Notes: generated by a model not told the origin, from the letters alone. Shown: positions 27,662 to 36,565, counted from the stretch's first letter. The stretch is DNA of 64,000 nucleotides from Lachnospiraceae bacterium (GCA_017511045.1 JAFWLM010000140.1:1-64000); one strand, 5' to 3'. A program made the numbers and translations.

Positions 27662-28699
27662 ATGAGTCATTTATTAGAAGTGAAAAACTTAAGAACCTCC
27701 TTCTTTACAGATGCCGGGGAGGTTAAGGCAGTTAATGATGTTTCCTTTACATTAGATCGAGGAAAAGTATTAGGTATCGTAGGTGAGTCGGGATCCGGAA
27801 AGTCTGTTACGGCATATTCCATTATGCAGATCTTAGCTCCGACAGGAAAGATCGTCGGCGGCTCTGTTATTTTAGATGGAGAGGAACTGGTTGGCGCATC
27901 TGAAAAACAGATGAAGGAGATCCGTGGTAATAAGATCTCCATTATCTTCCAGGACCCGATGACTTCAATGAACCCGACTTACACTGTCGGACATCAGCTC
28001 GAAGAGGCGATCCTGCTGCATACAAACAGAAATAAAGAACAGGCAAAGGAAAGAGCAATCGAGATGCTCCGCCTTTGTAACGTAAATGAGCCGGAGAAAC
28101 GTGTAAAGCAGTATCCGCATGAGCTTTCCGGTGGTATGCGTCAGCGTGCAATGATCGCTATGGCACTTGCGTGCGAGCCGGATATCCTGATCGCTGATGA
28201 GCCGACGACCGCACTTGACGTTACGATTCAGGCACAGATCCTGGATCTGATGAAATCCCTGCAGGAAGAACTCGGTATGGCGATCATCATGATCACCCAC
28301 GACCTTGGAGTTGTTGCACAGCTTTGCGATGAAGTCATCGTTATGTATGCCGGCGGAATCTGCGAGCAGGGCAGCGCAGATGAGATTTTCTATAATCCGA
28401 AACATGAGTACACGAAAGGCTTGATGCATTCGATCCCGACGGCGGATACTTCAGGACAGAAATTAAAACCGATCGAAGGTACACCGATCGACCTTTTAAA
28501 TATGCCGAAAGGATGCCCGTTCGGACCTAGATGTGAGAATGCGCTTAAGGTCTGCATGAAAGATGCACCTGTTCGTGTCGGCGTGAATGAGGAACACGCA
28601 TCCTCCTGCTGGATGTGGATCAAGGAAGCTCTGGAAGAAGGAATCATAACCTTAGAGGATCTTCCGGAAGAGAAAAGGGAGGTGCTGATTAATGGCTGA
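27662..28699 (+). CDS. oppD: Oligopeptide ABC transporter ATP-binding protein D, copy 2
   Basis: A 345-residue ATPase with Walker A GESGSGKSV, Q-loop FQDPMTSMNP, signature LSGGMRQR and Walker B ILIADEPTTALD. Its C-terminal region keeps the Cys residues (GCPFGPRCENALKVC, then SSCWMW) that copy 1 lacks, as expected for Fe-S-type peptide ATPases. It overlaps oppF2 by eight bases. Confidence 0.95.
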   Translation: MSHLLEVKNLRTSFFTDAGEVKAVNDVSFTLDRGKVLGIVGESGSGKSVTAYSIMQILAPTGKIVGGSVILDGEELVGASEKQMKEIRGNKISIIFQDPMTSMNPTYTVGHQLEEAILLHTNRNKEQAKERAIEMLRLCNVNEPEKRVKQYPHELSGGMRQRAMIAMALACEPDILIADEPTTALDVTIQAQILDLMKSLQEELGMAIIMITHDLGVVAQLCDEVIVMYAGGICEQGSADEIFYNPKHEYTKGLMHSIPTADTSGQKLKPIEGTPIDLLNMPKGCPFGPRCENALKVCMKDAPVRVGVNEEHASSCWMWIKEALEEGIITLEDLPEEKREVLING

Positions 28700-29675
28700 C
28701 GAGAAAAAAACACTGGTTAAGGTCGAGCACCTGAAAGAGTATTTCAATATTAATGTCGGAATGTTTAAGTCCAGACCTTTGAAGGCCGTTGACGATGTTT
28801 CTTTCGAGATCAAGAAAGGTGAGACATTAGGTCTTGTAGGTGAGTCTGGATGCGGAAAGACAACAGTTGGAAGAACCATTCTTCAACTGTATAAGCCGAC
28901 AGACGGAAAAGTTATTTACGACGGACAGGAGATCAAGAGCAAAGCATCTCTGAAAGAGTTCCGTAAAAAAGCAACGATGGTGTTCCAGGATCCGTATTCA
29001 TCCCTGAATCCGCGTATGACGGTTGCAGATATTATCGCAGAGCCGCTGGATATCCATAAGCTTTACAAGAATAAAGAAGAAAGAAAAGAACGTGTCCTTG
29101 AACTGATGGGATATGTCGGACTGAACTCCGAGCACGCTGCTCGTTACGCACATGAGTTTTCTGGTGGTCAGAGACAGCGTATCGGTATTGCAAGAAGCTT
29201 AGCTGTTAATCCTGAATTTATCGTCTGTGATGAGCCGGTATCTGCTCTTGACGTTTCCATTCAGGCACAGGTCATCAACATGTTTGATGAGCTGCAGGAT
29301 AAACTGGGGCTGACCTATCTTTTTATTGCACATGACCTTTTAGTTGTACGTCATATTTCTGATCGTATCGCGGTTATGTACCTTGGAAGAATGGTCGAGA
29401 TGGGTGATGCAGACGAGATCTACAACCATCCGCTTCATCCATACAGCCAGTCACTGCTTTCTGCTGTTCCGGTACCTGATCCTAAGGTTGCTCGTGCAAA
29501 CAAGAGAATCGTCCTTGAAGGCGATATTCCGAGTCCTCTGAATGCTCCGAGCGGATGCCCGTTCCGTACGCGTTGCCGTTATGCAACAGAGGCTTGTGCG
29601 GAGAGCATGCCGGAATTTAAGGATGTCGGCGGCGGACACTTTGTTGCCTGCCATAGGGTCAACGAAATCAACTGA
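28692..29675 (+). CDS. oppF: Oligopeptide ABC transporter ATP-binding protein F, copy 2
   Basis: A 327-residue ATPase with Walker A GESGCGKTT, Q-loop FQDPYSSLNP, signature FSGGQRQR, Walker B FIVCDEPVSALD and a C-terminal Cys set (SGCPFRTRCRYATEAC, then VACHR). GGGAGGTGCTG precedes the ATG. A promoter and not a terminator follows, so oppA2 has its own transcript in addition to read-through. Confidence 0.95.
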   Translation: MADEKKTLVKVEHLKEYFNINVGMFKSRPLKAVDDVSFEIKKGETLGLVGESGCGKTTVGRTILQLYKPTDGKVIYDGQEIKSKASLKEFRKKATMVFQDPYSSLNPRMTVADIIAEPLDIHKLYKNKEERKERVLELMGYVGLNSEHAARYAHEFSGGQRQRIGIARSLAVNPEFIVCDEPVSALDVSIQAQVINMFDELQDKLGLTYLFIAHDLLVVRHISDRIAVMYLGRMVEMGDADEIYNHPLHPYSQSLLSAVPVPDPKVARANKRIVLEGDIPSPLNAPSGCPFRTRCRYATEACAESMPEFKDVGGGHFVACHRVNEIN

Positions 29676-29696
29676 TTTTTTGGACATAATTCCATG

Positions 29697-29724
29697 TTGA
29701 TTTTCCCTATAGTTGAGGTACAAT
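29697..29724 (+). promoter_or_regulatory. Internal promoter for oppA2
   Basis: TTGATT at 29697-29702, 16 bases, TACAAT at 29719-29724. It would allow the binding protein, last in the operon, to be made in excess. Confidence 0.65.
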
Positions 29725-29794
29725 AAATAAGCTTTCTATTTGTTCATAGAACAAAAGAAAATAAATTGTAACTATTAAAGAAAAGGAGACGAAA

Positions 29795-31615
29795 ATGAAA
29801 AAGACACTTGCAATCATTTTAGCCGCAATCATGGTCTTAGGACTCGTAGCTTGCGGTTCCTCAGGTGGCAACACACCTGCAGGAAGTGGTTCAGCAGCAG
29901 GCGGATCCAGCGACAGTCTCGCTGTCTGCATCGCATCTGAACCGCAGACATTGGATCCGGCCCTCAACTCTGCAGTTGACGGTGCTACGATGCTTGTACA
30001 TCTGTTCTCCGGTCTTGCTAAATGGAGCAAGAACGGCGATGCATATGAGATCGTTCCGGATATGGCAGAAGAACTGGTTGAGCCTGTAGACAATGGCGAC
30101 GGAACATTTACTTATACATATAAGCTCCGTGACGCTAAATGGTCTGATGGTGAGCCGGTAAAAGCTGCTGACTTCGAGTTTGCATGGAAACGTGCAACAT
30201 CTGAAGAGATGGCTGCTGACTATTTCTATATGTTCTCTTACATCCTTAATGCACCGGATGATGAGGGTAACAATATGCCTGCAACAGCAGCAGAAAGCCA
30301 GATGGCTGTAAAAGCAGTTGATGACAAGACATTAGAAGTTACTACAACAGGTAACTATCCGTTCTGGAATGAGCTTCTTGCATTCCCGACATACTTCCCG
30401 GTAAGAGAAGATGTTGTTGATGCAGATGGTGCTTGGGCAACTGATCCTGCAACTTATGTATCAAACGGTATGTACACTCTTGACAGCTGGGAGCACAACT
30501 CTGTTATCACTCTGAAGAAGAATGAGAACCATCCGGATGCAGCAGAAGTTACAATGCCGGAGATCAAATTCTACCTGAGCGATGATGCAAACAACATGCT
30601 CTCCAACTTCAAGAATGGTGACTGGCTGCTGGTTGACGACGTTCCGACAAACGAGATCGCAACTCTGAAAGAGCAGTATCCGACAGAGTTCCATATCGAT
30701 GGACAGATCGGTACTTACTATGTAAGCTGGAATGTTAACCAGGATATCTCCCCGGTTGGCGGCGCAGCTTTAACAGAAGAGCAGAAGGCAGAAGTCCGTC
30801 AGGCTATCGGACTTCTCTTTGACCGTAACTATATCGTTAACGACGTAGCTCAGGGCGGACAGGTTCCTGCATCCTCCTTCGTAGCTATGGGTATCACAGA
30901 GCCGGATGGCGCTGAATTCTATGAGAACGCAGGCCACAATGATGGATATCCGGGATACTACAAAGTTGATGAAGCAAGCATCCAGGAGAACTATGACAAA
31001 GCTCTTGAAGTTCTTGGAAAATACTACACAGTTGCTGACGGAAAAGTTACAAACTTCCCGACACTGACATACCTCTACAACACATCTGAAGGCCATAAGG
31101 CAATTGCAGAGTATCTGCAGTCTGCACTGGCTGGTGTTGGTATCACAATGAACCTTGAGAACCAGGAGTGGGCAACCTTCCTTGAGACTCGTAAGAATGG
31201 TGACTATTCTATCGCTCGTAACGGTTGGGTAGCTGACTACAATGATGCTATTTCCTTCCTTGATATGTGGACAACCAGCTCCGGTAACAACGACGTTCAG
31301 TTTGGTCGTGATGCACACGGAACACAGGCAGTTTACAGCATGGATCTTTCCGGCATTGAAGGCTATGCAGACAAGAGCGTAACCAACGGAACATGGGGCG
31401 AGACATATGATCAGCTTATTAGCTGGATCAAGTCTGAGCAGAACCTTGAGGTTCGTAATCAGTTAATGCACGTAGCAGAAGACCTGATCATGGATACAGG
31501 CGCTATTTGCCCGCTGTACTTCTACACTGACCTGTACATGCTGAGTGACAAGGTTGATGGATTCTTCTCCATTCCTCTTGGATACAAATACTTCATGTAC
31601 ACAACAATCAAATAA
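29795..31615 (+). CDS. oppA: Oligopeptide ABC transporter substrate-binding lipoprotein, copy 2
   Basis: A 606-residue SBP_bac_5 lipoprotein with lipobox LVAC (C20). The motif YTYKLRDAKWSDGEPVKAAD marks the family. The N-terminal ASEPQTLDPALNSAVDGATML is close to classical OppA, more so than copy 1, so the two systems may differ in peptide range. AAAGGAGACG precedes the ATG. It ends the second operon, before a terminator. Confidence 0.95.
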   Translation: MKKTLAIILAAIMVLGLVACGSSGGNTPAGSGSAAGGSSDSLAVCIASEPQTLDPALNSAVDGATMLVHLFSGLAKWSKNGDAYEIVPDMAEELVEPVDNGDGTFTYTYKLRDAKWSDGEPVKAADFEFAWKRATSEEMAADYFYMFSYILNAPDDEGNNMPATAAESQMAVKAVDDKTLEVTTTGNYPFWNELLAFPTYFPVREDVVDADGAWATDPATYVSNGMYTLDSWEHNSVITLKKNENHPDAAEVTMPEIKFYLSDDANNMLSNFKNGDWLLVDDVPTNEIATLKEQYPTEFHIDGQIGTYYVSWNVNQDISPVGGAALTEEQKAEVRQAIGLLFDRNYIVNDVAQGGQVPASSFVAMGITEPDGAEFYENAGHNDGYPGYYKVDEASIQENYDKALEVLGKYYTVADGKVTNFPTLTYLYNTSEGHKAIAEYLQSALAGVGITMNLENQEWATFLETRKNGDYSIARNGWVADYNDAISFLDMWTTSSGNNDVQFGRDAHGTQAVYSMDLSGIEGYADKSVTNGTWGETYDQLISWIKSEQNLEVRNQLMHVAEDLIMDTGAICPLYFYTDLYMLSDKVDGFFSIPLGYKYFMYTTIK

Positions 31616-31648
31616 TCAGATCTGAAGCAATTCATTTCATAGATTATC

Positions 31649-31680
31649 AAAGAGCTGTCGCTTATGCGGCAGCTCTTTTC
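31649..31680 (+). terminator. Intrinsic terminator of the second opp operon
   Basis: AAGAGCTGTCGC pairs with GCGGCAGCTCTT (one G-T) around a TTAT loop and is followed by TTTC. Confidence 0.85.
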
Positions 31681-31747
31681 ACAGGTCGAAAAAAATATGA
31701 GCATATGTTAAAATACGATGCAGTGAAAAGAAATGAATGGAGAGTCG

Positions 31748-32524
31748 ATGAAAGAACAGTTTCAAAGAACCGAAATGCTGATAGGAAAAGAAGCACTGGA
31801 GAAGCTCTTTCAGGCACACGTCGCGGTCTTCGGTGTCGGTGGAGTCGGCGGATATGTTGTTGAAGCACTCGCCCGGGCAGGGGTTGGAGCACTTGATCTG
31901 ATCGATCATGACACCGTCAGCGAAAGCAATCTGAATCGTCAGATCCTGGCTACACATGATACGATCGGACGGCTCAAGGTTGATGTTGCAAAAGAGCGGA
32001 TCCTGTCGATCAATCCGGACTGTAAAGTAAGCACGATGCCGGTCTTTGTTCTGACTGCAGACGCCAAGGAAAAGGCTGCAGCGGAAGCTTTGGATCCGGC
32101 AAATGATAAGCTCGACTTCAGGTCGATTGATTCCTTCGACTTCTCCTGTTATGACTATGTTGTGGATGCCATTGATACCGTCACCGGAAAACTTGCAATT
32201 ATAGAAAAAGCAAAGAGGGAAGAGGTGAATGTCATCTCCTGCATGGGGACCGGAAATAAAATGAATCCATCCGCATTCCGCGTAGCAGATATTTATCAGA
32301 CTACGGTCTGTCCTTTGGCGAAGGTTATGCGGAAAGAATTAAGGAAGCGCGGGATCGAAAGCCTGAAGGTGGTGTATTCCACAGAAGAACCCATAAAACC
32401 GGTAAAACAGGAGGAACAGAATGAGAAAGTACGTCAGAAGGATGTTCCCGGATCCAATAGTTTTACACCGGCAGCTGCAGGGCTTGTGATCGCGTCAGAA
32501 GTTGTAAAAGACCTGATAGCTTGA
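31748..32524 (+). CDS. tcdA: tRNA threonylcarbamoyladenosine dehydratase
   Basis: A ThiF/E1-like ATP-dependent enzyme of 258 residues that turns t6A37 of tRNA into its cyclic form (ct6A). It shows the nucleotide motif GVGGVGGYV, the acidic strand LIDHDTVSESNLNRQ and the conserved MGTGNKMNPSAF segment near TVCPLAKVMR. The ATG at 31748 has GGAGAG five bases upstream; an ATG five codons earlier (31733) is also possible. It is followed closely by a ClC channel gene. Confidence 0.9.
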   Translation: MKEQFQRTEMLIGKEALEKLFQAHVAVFGVGGVGGYVVEALARAGVGALDLIDHDTVSESNLNRQILATHDTIGRLKVDVAKERILSINPDCKVSTMPVFVLTADAKEKAAAEALDPANDKLDFRSIDSFDFSCYDYVVDAIDTVTGKLAIIEKAKREEVNVISCMGTGNKMNPSAFRVADIYQTTVCPLAKVMRKELRKRGIESLKVVYSTEEPIKPVKQEEQNEKVRQKDVPGSNSFTPAAAGLVIASEVVKDLIA

Positions 32525-32530
32525 TATAAT
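32502..32530 (+). promoter_or_regulatory. Promoter-like sequence at the end of tcdA
   Basis: TTGTAA at 32502-32507, 17 bases, TATAAT at 32525-32530. The ATG of the ClC gene lies only nine bases past the -10 box, so a transcript from here would be nearly leaderless. Confidence 0.5.
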
Positions 32531-32539
32531 TGCGAGACT

Positions 32540-33871
32540 ATGAACCAGACAGAAGAGCAGAAAAAAAAGAATAGAGAACCGTACTTCGGCGTAACGGAGG
32601 CGGATCAGGAACATGAATTCAGCAAAGAGAAGATGAGGGCGGTTGGATTTGATATCTACGCGTTCTTCCGGAATCTTGTCTTTGCTGTATTTTTGGGCCT
32701 TGTGATCGGAGCGTATGCGACGGGGTTTGCGCTGCTGATCAACTGGATCACAGGCTTCCGTACAGCACACAGCTGGCTGATCCTGCTTCTTCCGGCCGGA
32801 GGTCTTGCGATCGTCGGATTCTATCATCTCTTAGGGGCCTATTCTCCGAAGGGAACCAACCGTGTTCTGGAATCGATTTCCTCAGATGAAGTACTGCCGC
32901 TAAAAATGACTCCGCTGATCACTGTCGGTACCGCAATCACCCATTTCTTTGGCGGCTCTGCCGGAAGAGAAGGGGCAGCGCTTCAGATCGGCGGCAGTCT
33001 TGGAATGTGGTTCGGCACTGCGATCAGACTTGGCAAAAGGGAGATCACGATCATGACGCTTTGCGGCATGAGTGCTGCGTTTTCCGCAATGTTCGGGACT
33101 CCGTTCACGGCAGCCATCTTTGCGATGGAGGTCGTTAGCATCGGCATCCTTCATTATTCTGCGTTTGTCCCCTGTGTCGTTTCTGCTTTAACCGCAGGCC
33201 TTGTTGCTAAATGGATCGGTTATATTCCGGAAGCATATCCGACAGTCTCCTTTCCGTCTTTCGGCTGGCTGAATGGTCTTCAGAGTGTGGGCCTTGGAAT
33301 CGCCTGCGCGCTGGTTAGTATTGCATTCTGTATGATCCTTCACAGAGTGGAGCATGCCTATCAGAAGTTTATTCCGAACTCTTATTTACGGGCAGTGACA
33401 GGCGGTCTTCTCGTTGTCCTGATCACGGTTTGTATCGGTACCGCAGATTATAATGGTGCGGGTGTTTCCGTCATTATGAACGCTGTCAGCGGAAATGCTG
33501 TCTGGTATGCATTTCTTTTGAAGATGATCATGACTGCGCTGACTTTGGGCGCATGTTATAAAGGCGGCGAGATCATTCCGACGATCTTTGTCGGAGCAAC
33601 GTTTGGCTGTGTGTTTGGCGGATTGATCGGATTAGATCCGACCGTTGGAGCGGCACTCGGTGTCTGCGGTGTATTCTGCGGAGTGACGAACTGTCCGATC
33701 GCATCGATCTGCTTATGTCTGGAACTCTTTGGGCTTAAGGGTCTTCCTCTGTATCTGATCGTAGCAGCGGTCAGTTACCGGCTCTCCGGATATTACGGGA
33801 TCTACACCGGACAGAAGATCATGTACTCGAAATCCCGCCCGCTGTTTATCAACCGCACGACCTGGAAGTAA
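32540..33871 (+). CDS. ClC family chloride channel or H+/Cl- antiporter
   Basis: A 443-residue membrane protein with about 10-12 hydrophobic segments. GGSAGREGAALQIG holds the gating Glu of the GREGP-type motif, with Ala in place of Pro, and GGEIIPTIFVGATFG is the second conserved anion-binding loop. No CBS domains follow. The N-terminal 35 residues are hydrophilic. No good ribosome site precedes the ATG at 32540; the ATG at 32633 has AAAGAGAAG before it and would remove only the hydrophilic part, so the start is uncertain. Confidence 0.88.
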   Translation: MNQTEEQKKKNREPYFGVTEADQEHEFSKEKMRAVGFDIYAFFRNLVFAVFLGLVIGAYATGFALLINWITGFRTAHSWLILLLPAGGLAIVGFYHLLGAYSPKGTNRVLESISSDEVLPLKMTPLITVGTAITHFFGGSAGREGAALQIGGSLGMWFGTAIRLGKREITIMTLCGMSAAFSAMFGTPFTAAIFAMEVVSIGILHYSAFVPCVVSALTAGLVAKWIGYIPEAYPTVSFPSFGWLNGLQSVGLGIACALVSIAFCMILHRVEHAYQKFIPNSYLRAVTGGLLVVLITVCIGTADYNGAGVSVIMNAVSGNAVWYAFLLKMIMTALTLGACYKGGEIIPTIFVGATFGCVFGGLIGLDPTVGAALGVCGVFCGVTNCPIASICLCLELFGLKGLPLYLIVAAVSYRLSGYYGIYTGQKIMYSKSRPLFINRTTWK

Positions 33872-33904
33872 GCATAAAAACAGAAACTCCTTTTTGTTTT
33901 CCTG

Positions 33905-34205
33905 ATTCTCAACGCCACGGTCAATAAATGCATTGTCGTTGAGAATCATTCAATGAGGCAGGAGAAAAAGACTGTTTCATAGTAGTAAAAATCATATTTT
34001 CAAGGTAATTCTCAACGGCGATCTAAATGCTGGTTAATCCGTTGAGAAATGTTAGGACTTTTTCTCAACGACAATAGGCTTCGCAGACTTGCCGTTGAGA
34101 ATAGAGGATACCTGGTCGTATTTTGACACTTTTTTAGGATGATTTAGAGGTTGGAAAGAACTATTTCTCAACGCTTCGAGGCTTTGCGGGGCTGGCGTTG
34201 AGAAA
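33905..34205. repeat. Array of four inverted-repeat units with fixed 22-base interiors
   Basis: The 9-mer TTCTCAACG and its reverse complement CGTTGAGAA alternate eight times: pairs at 33906-33945, 34009-34048, 34062-34101 and 34165-34204. Each pair encloses exactly 22 bases, and the four interiors are unrelated in sequence. Gaps between pairs are exactly 63, 13 and 63 bases and are also unrelated. Some arms extend (12 bp in unit 1, 11 bp in unit 4). The array fills the 350-base convergent gap between the ClC gene and the alarmone synthetase gene; no ORF is supported within it. Function unknown. Confidence 0.9.
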
Positions 34206-34221
34206 GGGCAGTTCTTTTTCT

Positions 34222-34929
34222 CTAACCAAACAGTTCCTGATTCAGATAATCCAGAAAGGTATTACTTTCACGGTCTGTATCAACCTGTGTTTTCAGAACA
34301 TTCATTTTCTGATCCAGTTCCGCGCTGAGATCTGCACATTTCTTTAATTCATCCCGCATCTCCTGCGTGAAGTTGAATTTCTTCTTATAGTTCAGCTGAT
34401 GTTCCAGACTGGCCCAGGAATCCATAGCAATCGTACGGAGCTGAACTTCCACTGTCATTTTTCGAGTCTCCTTTTCAAAAAAGACCGGAACCGAGATGAT
34501 CATGTGGAGACTGCGATAACCGTTTTCTTTTGGATTTTTGATATAGTCTTTGATCTGAAGAATCTCAACATCATCCTGACGCTCCAGTGCCTGTGCCAGA
34601 GCATAGACATCATCCTTAAAGGAGCAGATGACCCGGATACCGGCTATATCGTGGATATTTGCTTCAATGCTTTCCGGGGTCATAGGAAGTCCCTTTTTCC
34701 GGAGCTTTTTCATAATTCCGGAAAGGCTCTTGAGTCTTGACTGAATACTATTGATCGGCTGACGGTCAAATTTGAGGGATGTCTCTTCATTCAGCACATT
34801 CAGCTTTGTTTCCACTTCCATGATCGCGCATTTATAAAACGTCATAAGCTTTGCGAAATCATAAGTTGATTCCAGAAATCCTTCGACCTCCGGATTGGAG
34901 ATCAGAGTTTTCAGCATGGTCTCTTCCAT
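34222..34929 (-). CDS. Small alarmone synthetase (RelQ/YjbM-type GTP pyrophosphokinase)
   Basis: A 235-residue RelA/SpoT synthetase-only protein that would make (p)ppGpp from ATP and GTP or GDP. Motifs seen are HDIAGIRVICSF, ENGYRSLHM and the catalytic EVQLRTIAMDSWASLEHQLNY. No hydrolase, TGS or ACT domain is present, and the length fits the SAS class. A short coiled region ends the protein. The ribosome site is weak and distant; an ATG four codons in (MLKTL) is an alternative start. It lies alone, converging on the repeat array. Confidence 0.92.
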   Translation of the reverse strand: MEETMLKTLISNPEVEGFLESTYDFAKLMTFYKCAIMEVETKLNVLNEETSLKFDRQPINSIQSRLKSLSGIMKKLRKKGLPMTPESIEANIHDIAGIRVICSFKDDVYALAQALERQDDVEILQIKDYIKNPKENGYRSLHMIISVPVFFEKETRKMTVEVQLRTIAMDSWASLEHQLNYKKKFNFTQEMRDELKKCADLSAELDQKMNVLKTQVDTDRESNTFLDYLNQELFG

Positions 34930-35058
34930 TTTAGTGATTTTGTATTCCTTTTTATCGTGATCCTTTTTTGATTCTGATGTTAATTAATGATGTTTAATAT
35001 TCTGTAAGCATAAAGATAATACTTGATGAAATTGTGAAAAGAGAAGAAAAAAAGATAG

Positions 35059-35087
35059 TTGCATCTGTTTTTATGCAGTGATATAGT
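35059..35087 (+). promoter_or_regulatory. Promoter of the riboflavin operon leader
   Basis: TTGCAT at 35059-35064, 17 bases, TATAGT at 35082-35087; the start falls about 20 bases before the FMN aptamer. Confidence 0.75.
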
Positions 35088-35114
35088 AGAGAAAATTAAT
35101 ATAGAAATTACAAA

Positions 35115-35236
35115 TAGCTTCAGGGTTGGGTGAAATTCCCTACCGGCGGTACAGCCCGCGAACATCCTGCTGTTGCAGGATGCCGATTCGGTGAGATTCC
35201 GAAGCCGACAGTAAAGTCTGGATGGGAGAAGCGGAT
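35115..35236 (+). promoter_or_regulatory. FMN riboswitch (RFN element)
   Basis: The aptamer shows the conserved blocks CTTCAGGG, GGGTGAAATTCCCTACCGG, CGGT-ACAGCCCGCGA, a variable hairpin around ATCCTGC/GCAGGAT, GATTCGGTGAGATTCCG, GCCGACAGTAAAGTC and GGATGGGAGAAG. FMN binding shuts off the downstream operon through the terminator at 35273-35306. Confidence 0.97.
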
Positions 35237-35272
35237 GTTTATTAAATGATGTGCAAGATTGTTTTTGGTCCG

Positions 35273-35306
35273 GACCTCTGAAGTAATTCAGAGGTCTTTT
35301 CTTATA
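35273..35306 (+). terminator. FMN riboswitch attenuator terminator
   Basis: GACCTCTGAA pairs perfectly with TTCAGAGGTC around GTAA and is followed by TTTTCTTAT. Between it and ribD (35307-35401) lies only a short leader with a GAGCGAAGTGAG segment and a GGCGACGC segment; no gene is seen. Confidence 0.92.
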
Positions 35307-35401
35307 TACAGAAGATGCACAGTGAGCTGAGCGAAGTGAGGATTCATGAAACAAGGCGACGCTTGGCAAAATCAAAAATAAGCATACTGAAAGAGAAAAT
35401 A

Positions 35402-36559
35402 ATGGAAACACAGAATCATTCAATTCATGAACAATATATGAGGCGGGCGATCGAACTCGCGGAAAAAGGAAGAGGCTATACCGCTCCGAATCCTGTCGTA
35501 GGCTGCGTGGTGGTAAAAGACGGAAGGATCATCAGTGAAGGATATCATGAGCGTTACGGTGAATTCCATGCAGAACGGAATGCTTTGCTTCGCTGCAAAG
35601 AAGATCCGGAAGGGGCAGATCTTTATGTAACTTTAGAACCTTGCTGCCATCAGGGAAAAACGCCGCCCTGTACCGATATCATCATTGAAAAAAAGATCGG
35701 AAGGGTCTTTGTCGGGAGCATGGATCCGAATCCGCTAGTTGCCGGAAAAGGCGTTCAGATCCTGAAAGATGCAGGCATTGCTGTTGAAACGGGAATCCTC
35801 GAAAAACAATGTCTTAAGATGAATGAGATCTTTTTCCACTTTATTACCACGAAAACTCCCTTTGTCCTTTCCAAATTCGCGATGTCCATGGACGGGAAGA
35901 TCGCATCAGAGAGCGGTGATTCCAAATGGGTGACCGGGGAAGAAGCAAGAGCGGAAGTTCATCTTTTAAGAAAGTATTATTCAGCGATCATGGTCGGGAT
36001 CGGAACGGTCCTTGCTGATGATCCGATGCTGAACTGCAGGGTAGAGGAAGGCGTTGATCCGGTCCGTATCATCTGCGATTCCTCACTCCGTATTCCTTTG
36101 GACAGCAAGATCGTACAGACGGCAAAGGAGATCCCTACGATCGTTGCGGCAGGTTCCTTTGGCAGTGACTTTTTCGGATCACCGATGAAACTGGAAAACA
36201 TGCAGGAAAAAGAGAAACAGCTTTCGGAACAAGGGGTCACCGTCCTTCATACTTCCAAAGGGGGGAAAGTCGACTTAAAGGAACTGATGAAACTTCTTGG
36301 CGAAAGAGGAATCGACAGCATCCTGATGGAAGGCGGTGGAGAACTGAACGCGGCAGCGTTTGGTGCAGGGATCGTGAGCAAGGTGCAGGCTTATATCGCA
36401 GGAAAGATCATTGGAGGAGAAACAGCGAAAACTCCGGTTGCAGGGAAAGGAGCAATGACGATGAAAGACGCATCAGTACTCCGTGACCTGGAAGTCCGAA
36501 TGGTGGGACAGGATATCTGCATGACAGGCTATCCGGTTCCGAAAGAAAGGGAGATTTAA
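35402..36559 (+). CDS. ribD: Bifunctional diaminohydroxyphosphoribosylaminopyrimidine deaminase / reductase
   Basis: A 385-residue cytosolic enzyme for the second and third steps of riboflavin synthesis. The N-terminal deaminase has zinc ligands H56 (HAE), C81 and C90 (PCCHQGKTPPC). The C-terminal reductase begins near FVLSKFAMSMDGKIA and ends with the LMEGGGELNAA motif. The frame is open upstream to 35315, but METQNHS at 35402 lies just before the family start and has AAGAGAAA upstream. First gene of the FMN-controlled operon. Confidence 0.96.
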   Translation: METQNHSIHEQYMRRAIELAEKGRGYTAPNPVVGCVVVKDGRIISEGYHERYGEFHAERNALLRCKEDPEGADLYVTLEPCCHQGKTPPCTDIIIEKKIGRVFVGSMDPNPLVAGKGVQILKDAGIAVETGILEKQCLKMNEIFFHFITTKTPFVLSKFAMSMDGKIASESGDSKWVTGEEARAEVHLLRKYYSAIMVGIGTVLADDPMLNCRVEEGVDPVRIICDSSLRIPLDSKIVQTAKEIPTIVAAGSFGSDFFGSPMKLENMQEKEKQLSEQGVTVLHTSKGGKVDLKELMKLLGERGIDSILMEGGGELNAAAFGAGIVSKVQAYIAGKIIGGETAKTPVAGKGAMTMKDASVLRDLEVRMVGQDICMTGYPVPKEREI

Positions 36560-36565
36560 GATCAT

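Noticed and set aside
31733..31747. Upstream ATG as start of tcdA
   Set aside because: The site before it is weak; the ATG at 31748 has GGAGAG at proper distance. It cannot be excluded.
33905..34205. CRISPR array or integron attC sites
   Set aside because: The repeats alternate in orientation, are only 9-12 bases and flank 22 bases in pairs, unlike direct CRISPR repeats; no cas gene is seen. The ends resemble YYYYAAC/GTTRRRR but not the strict attC boxes, there are no paired internal L boxes, no cassettes and no integrase.
34980..35423. 147-codon minus-strand frame over the riboflavin leader
   Set aside because: It covers the FMN riboswitch and terminator, which explain the sequence.
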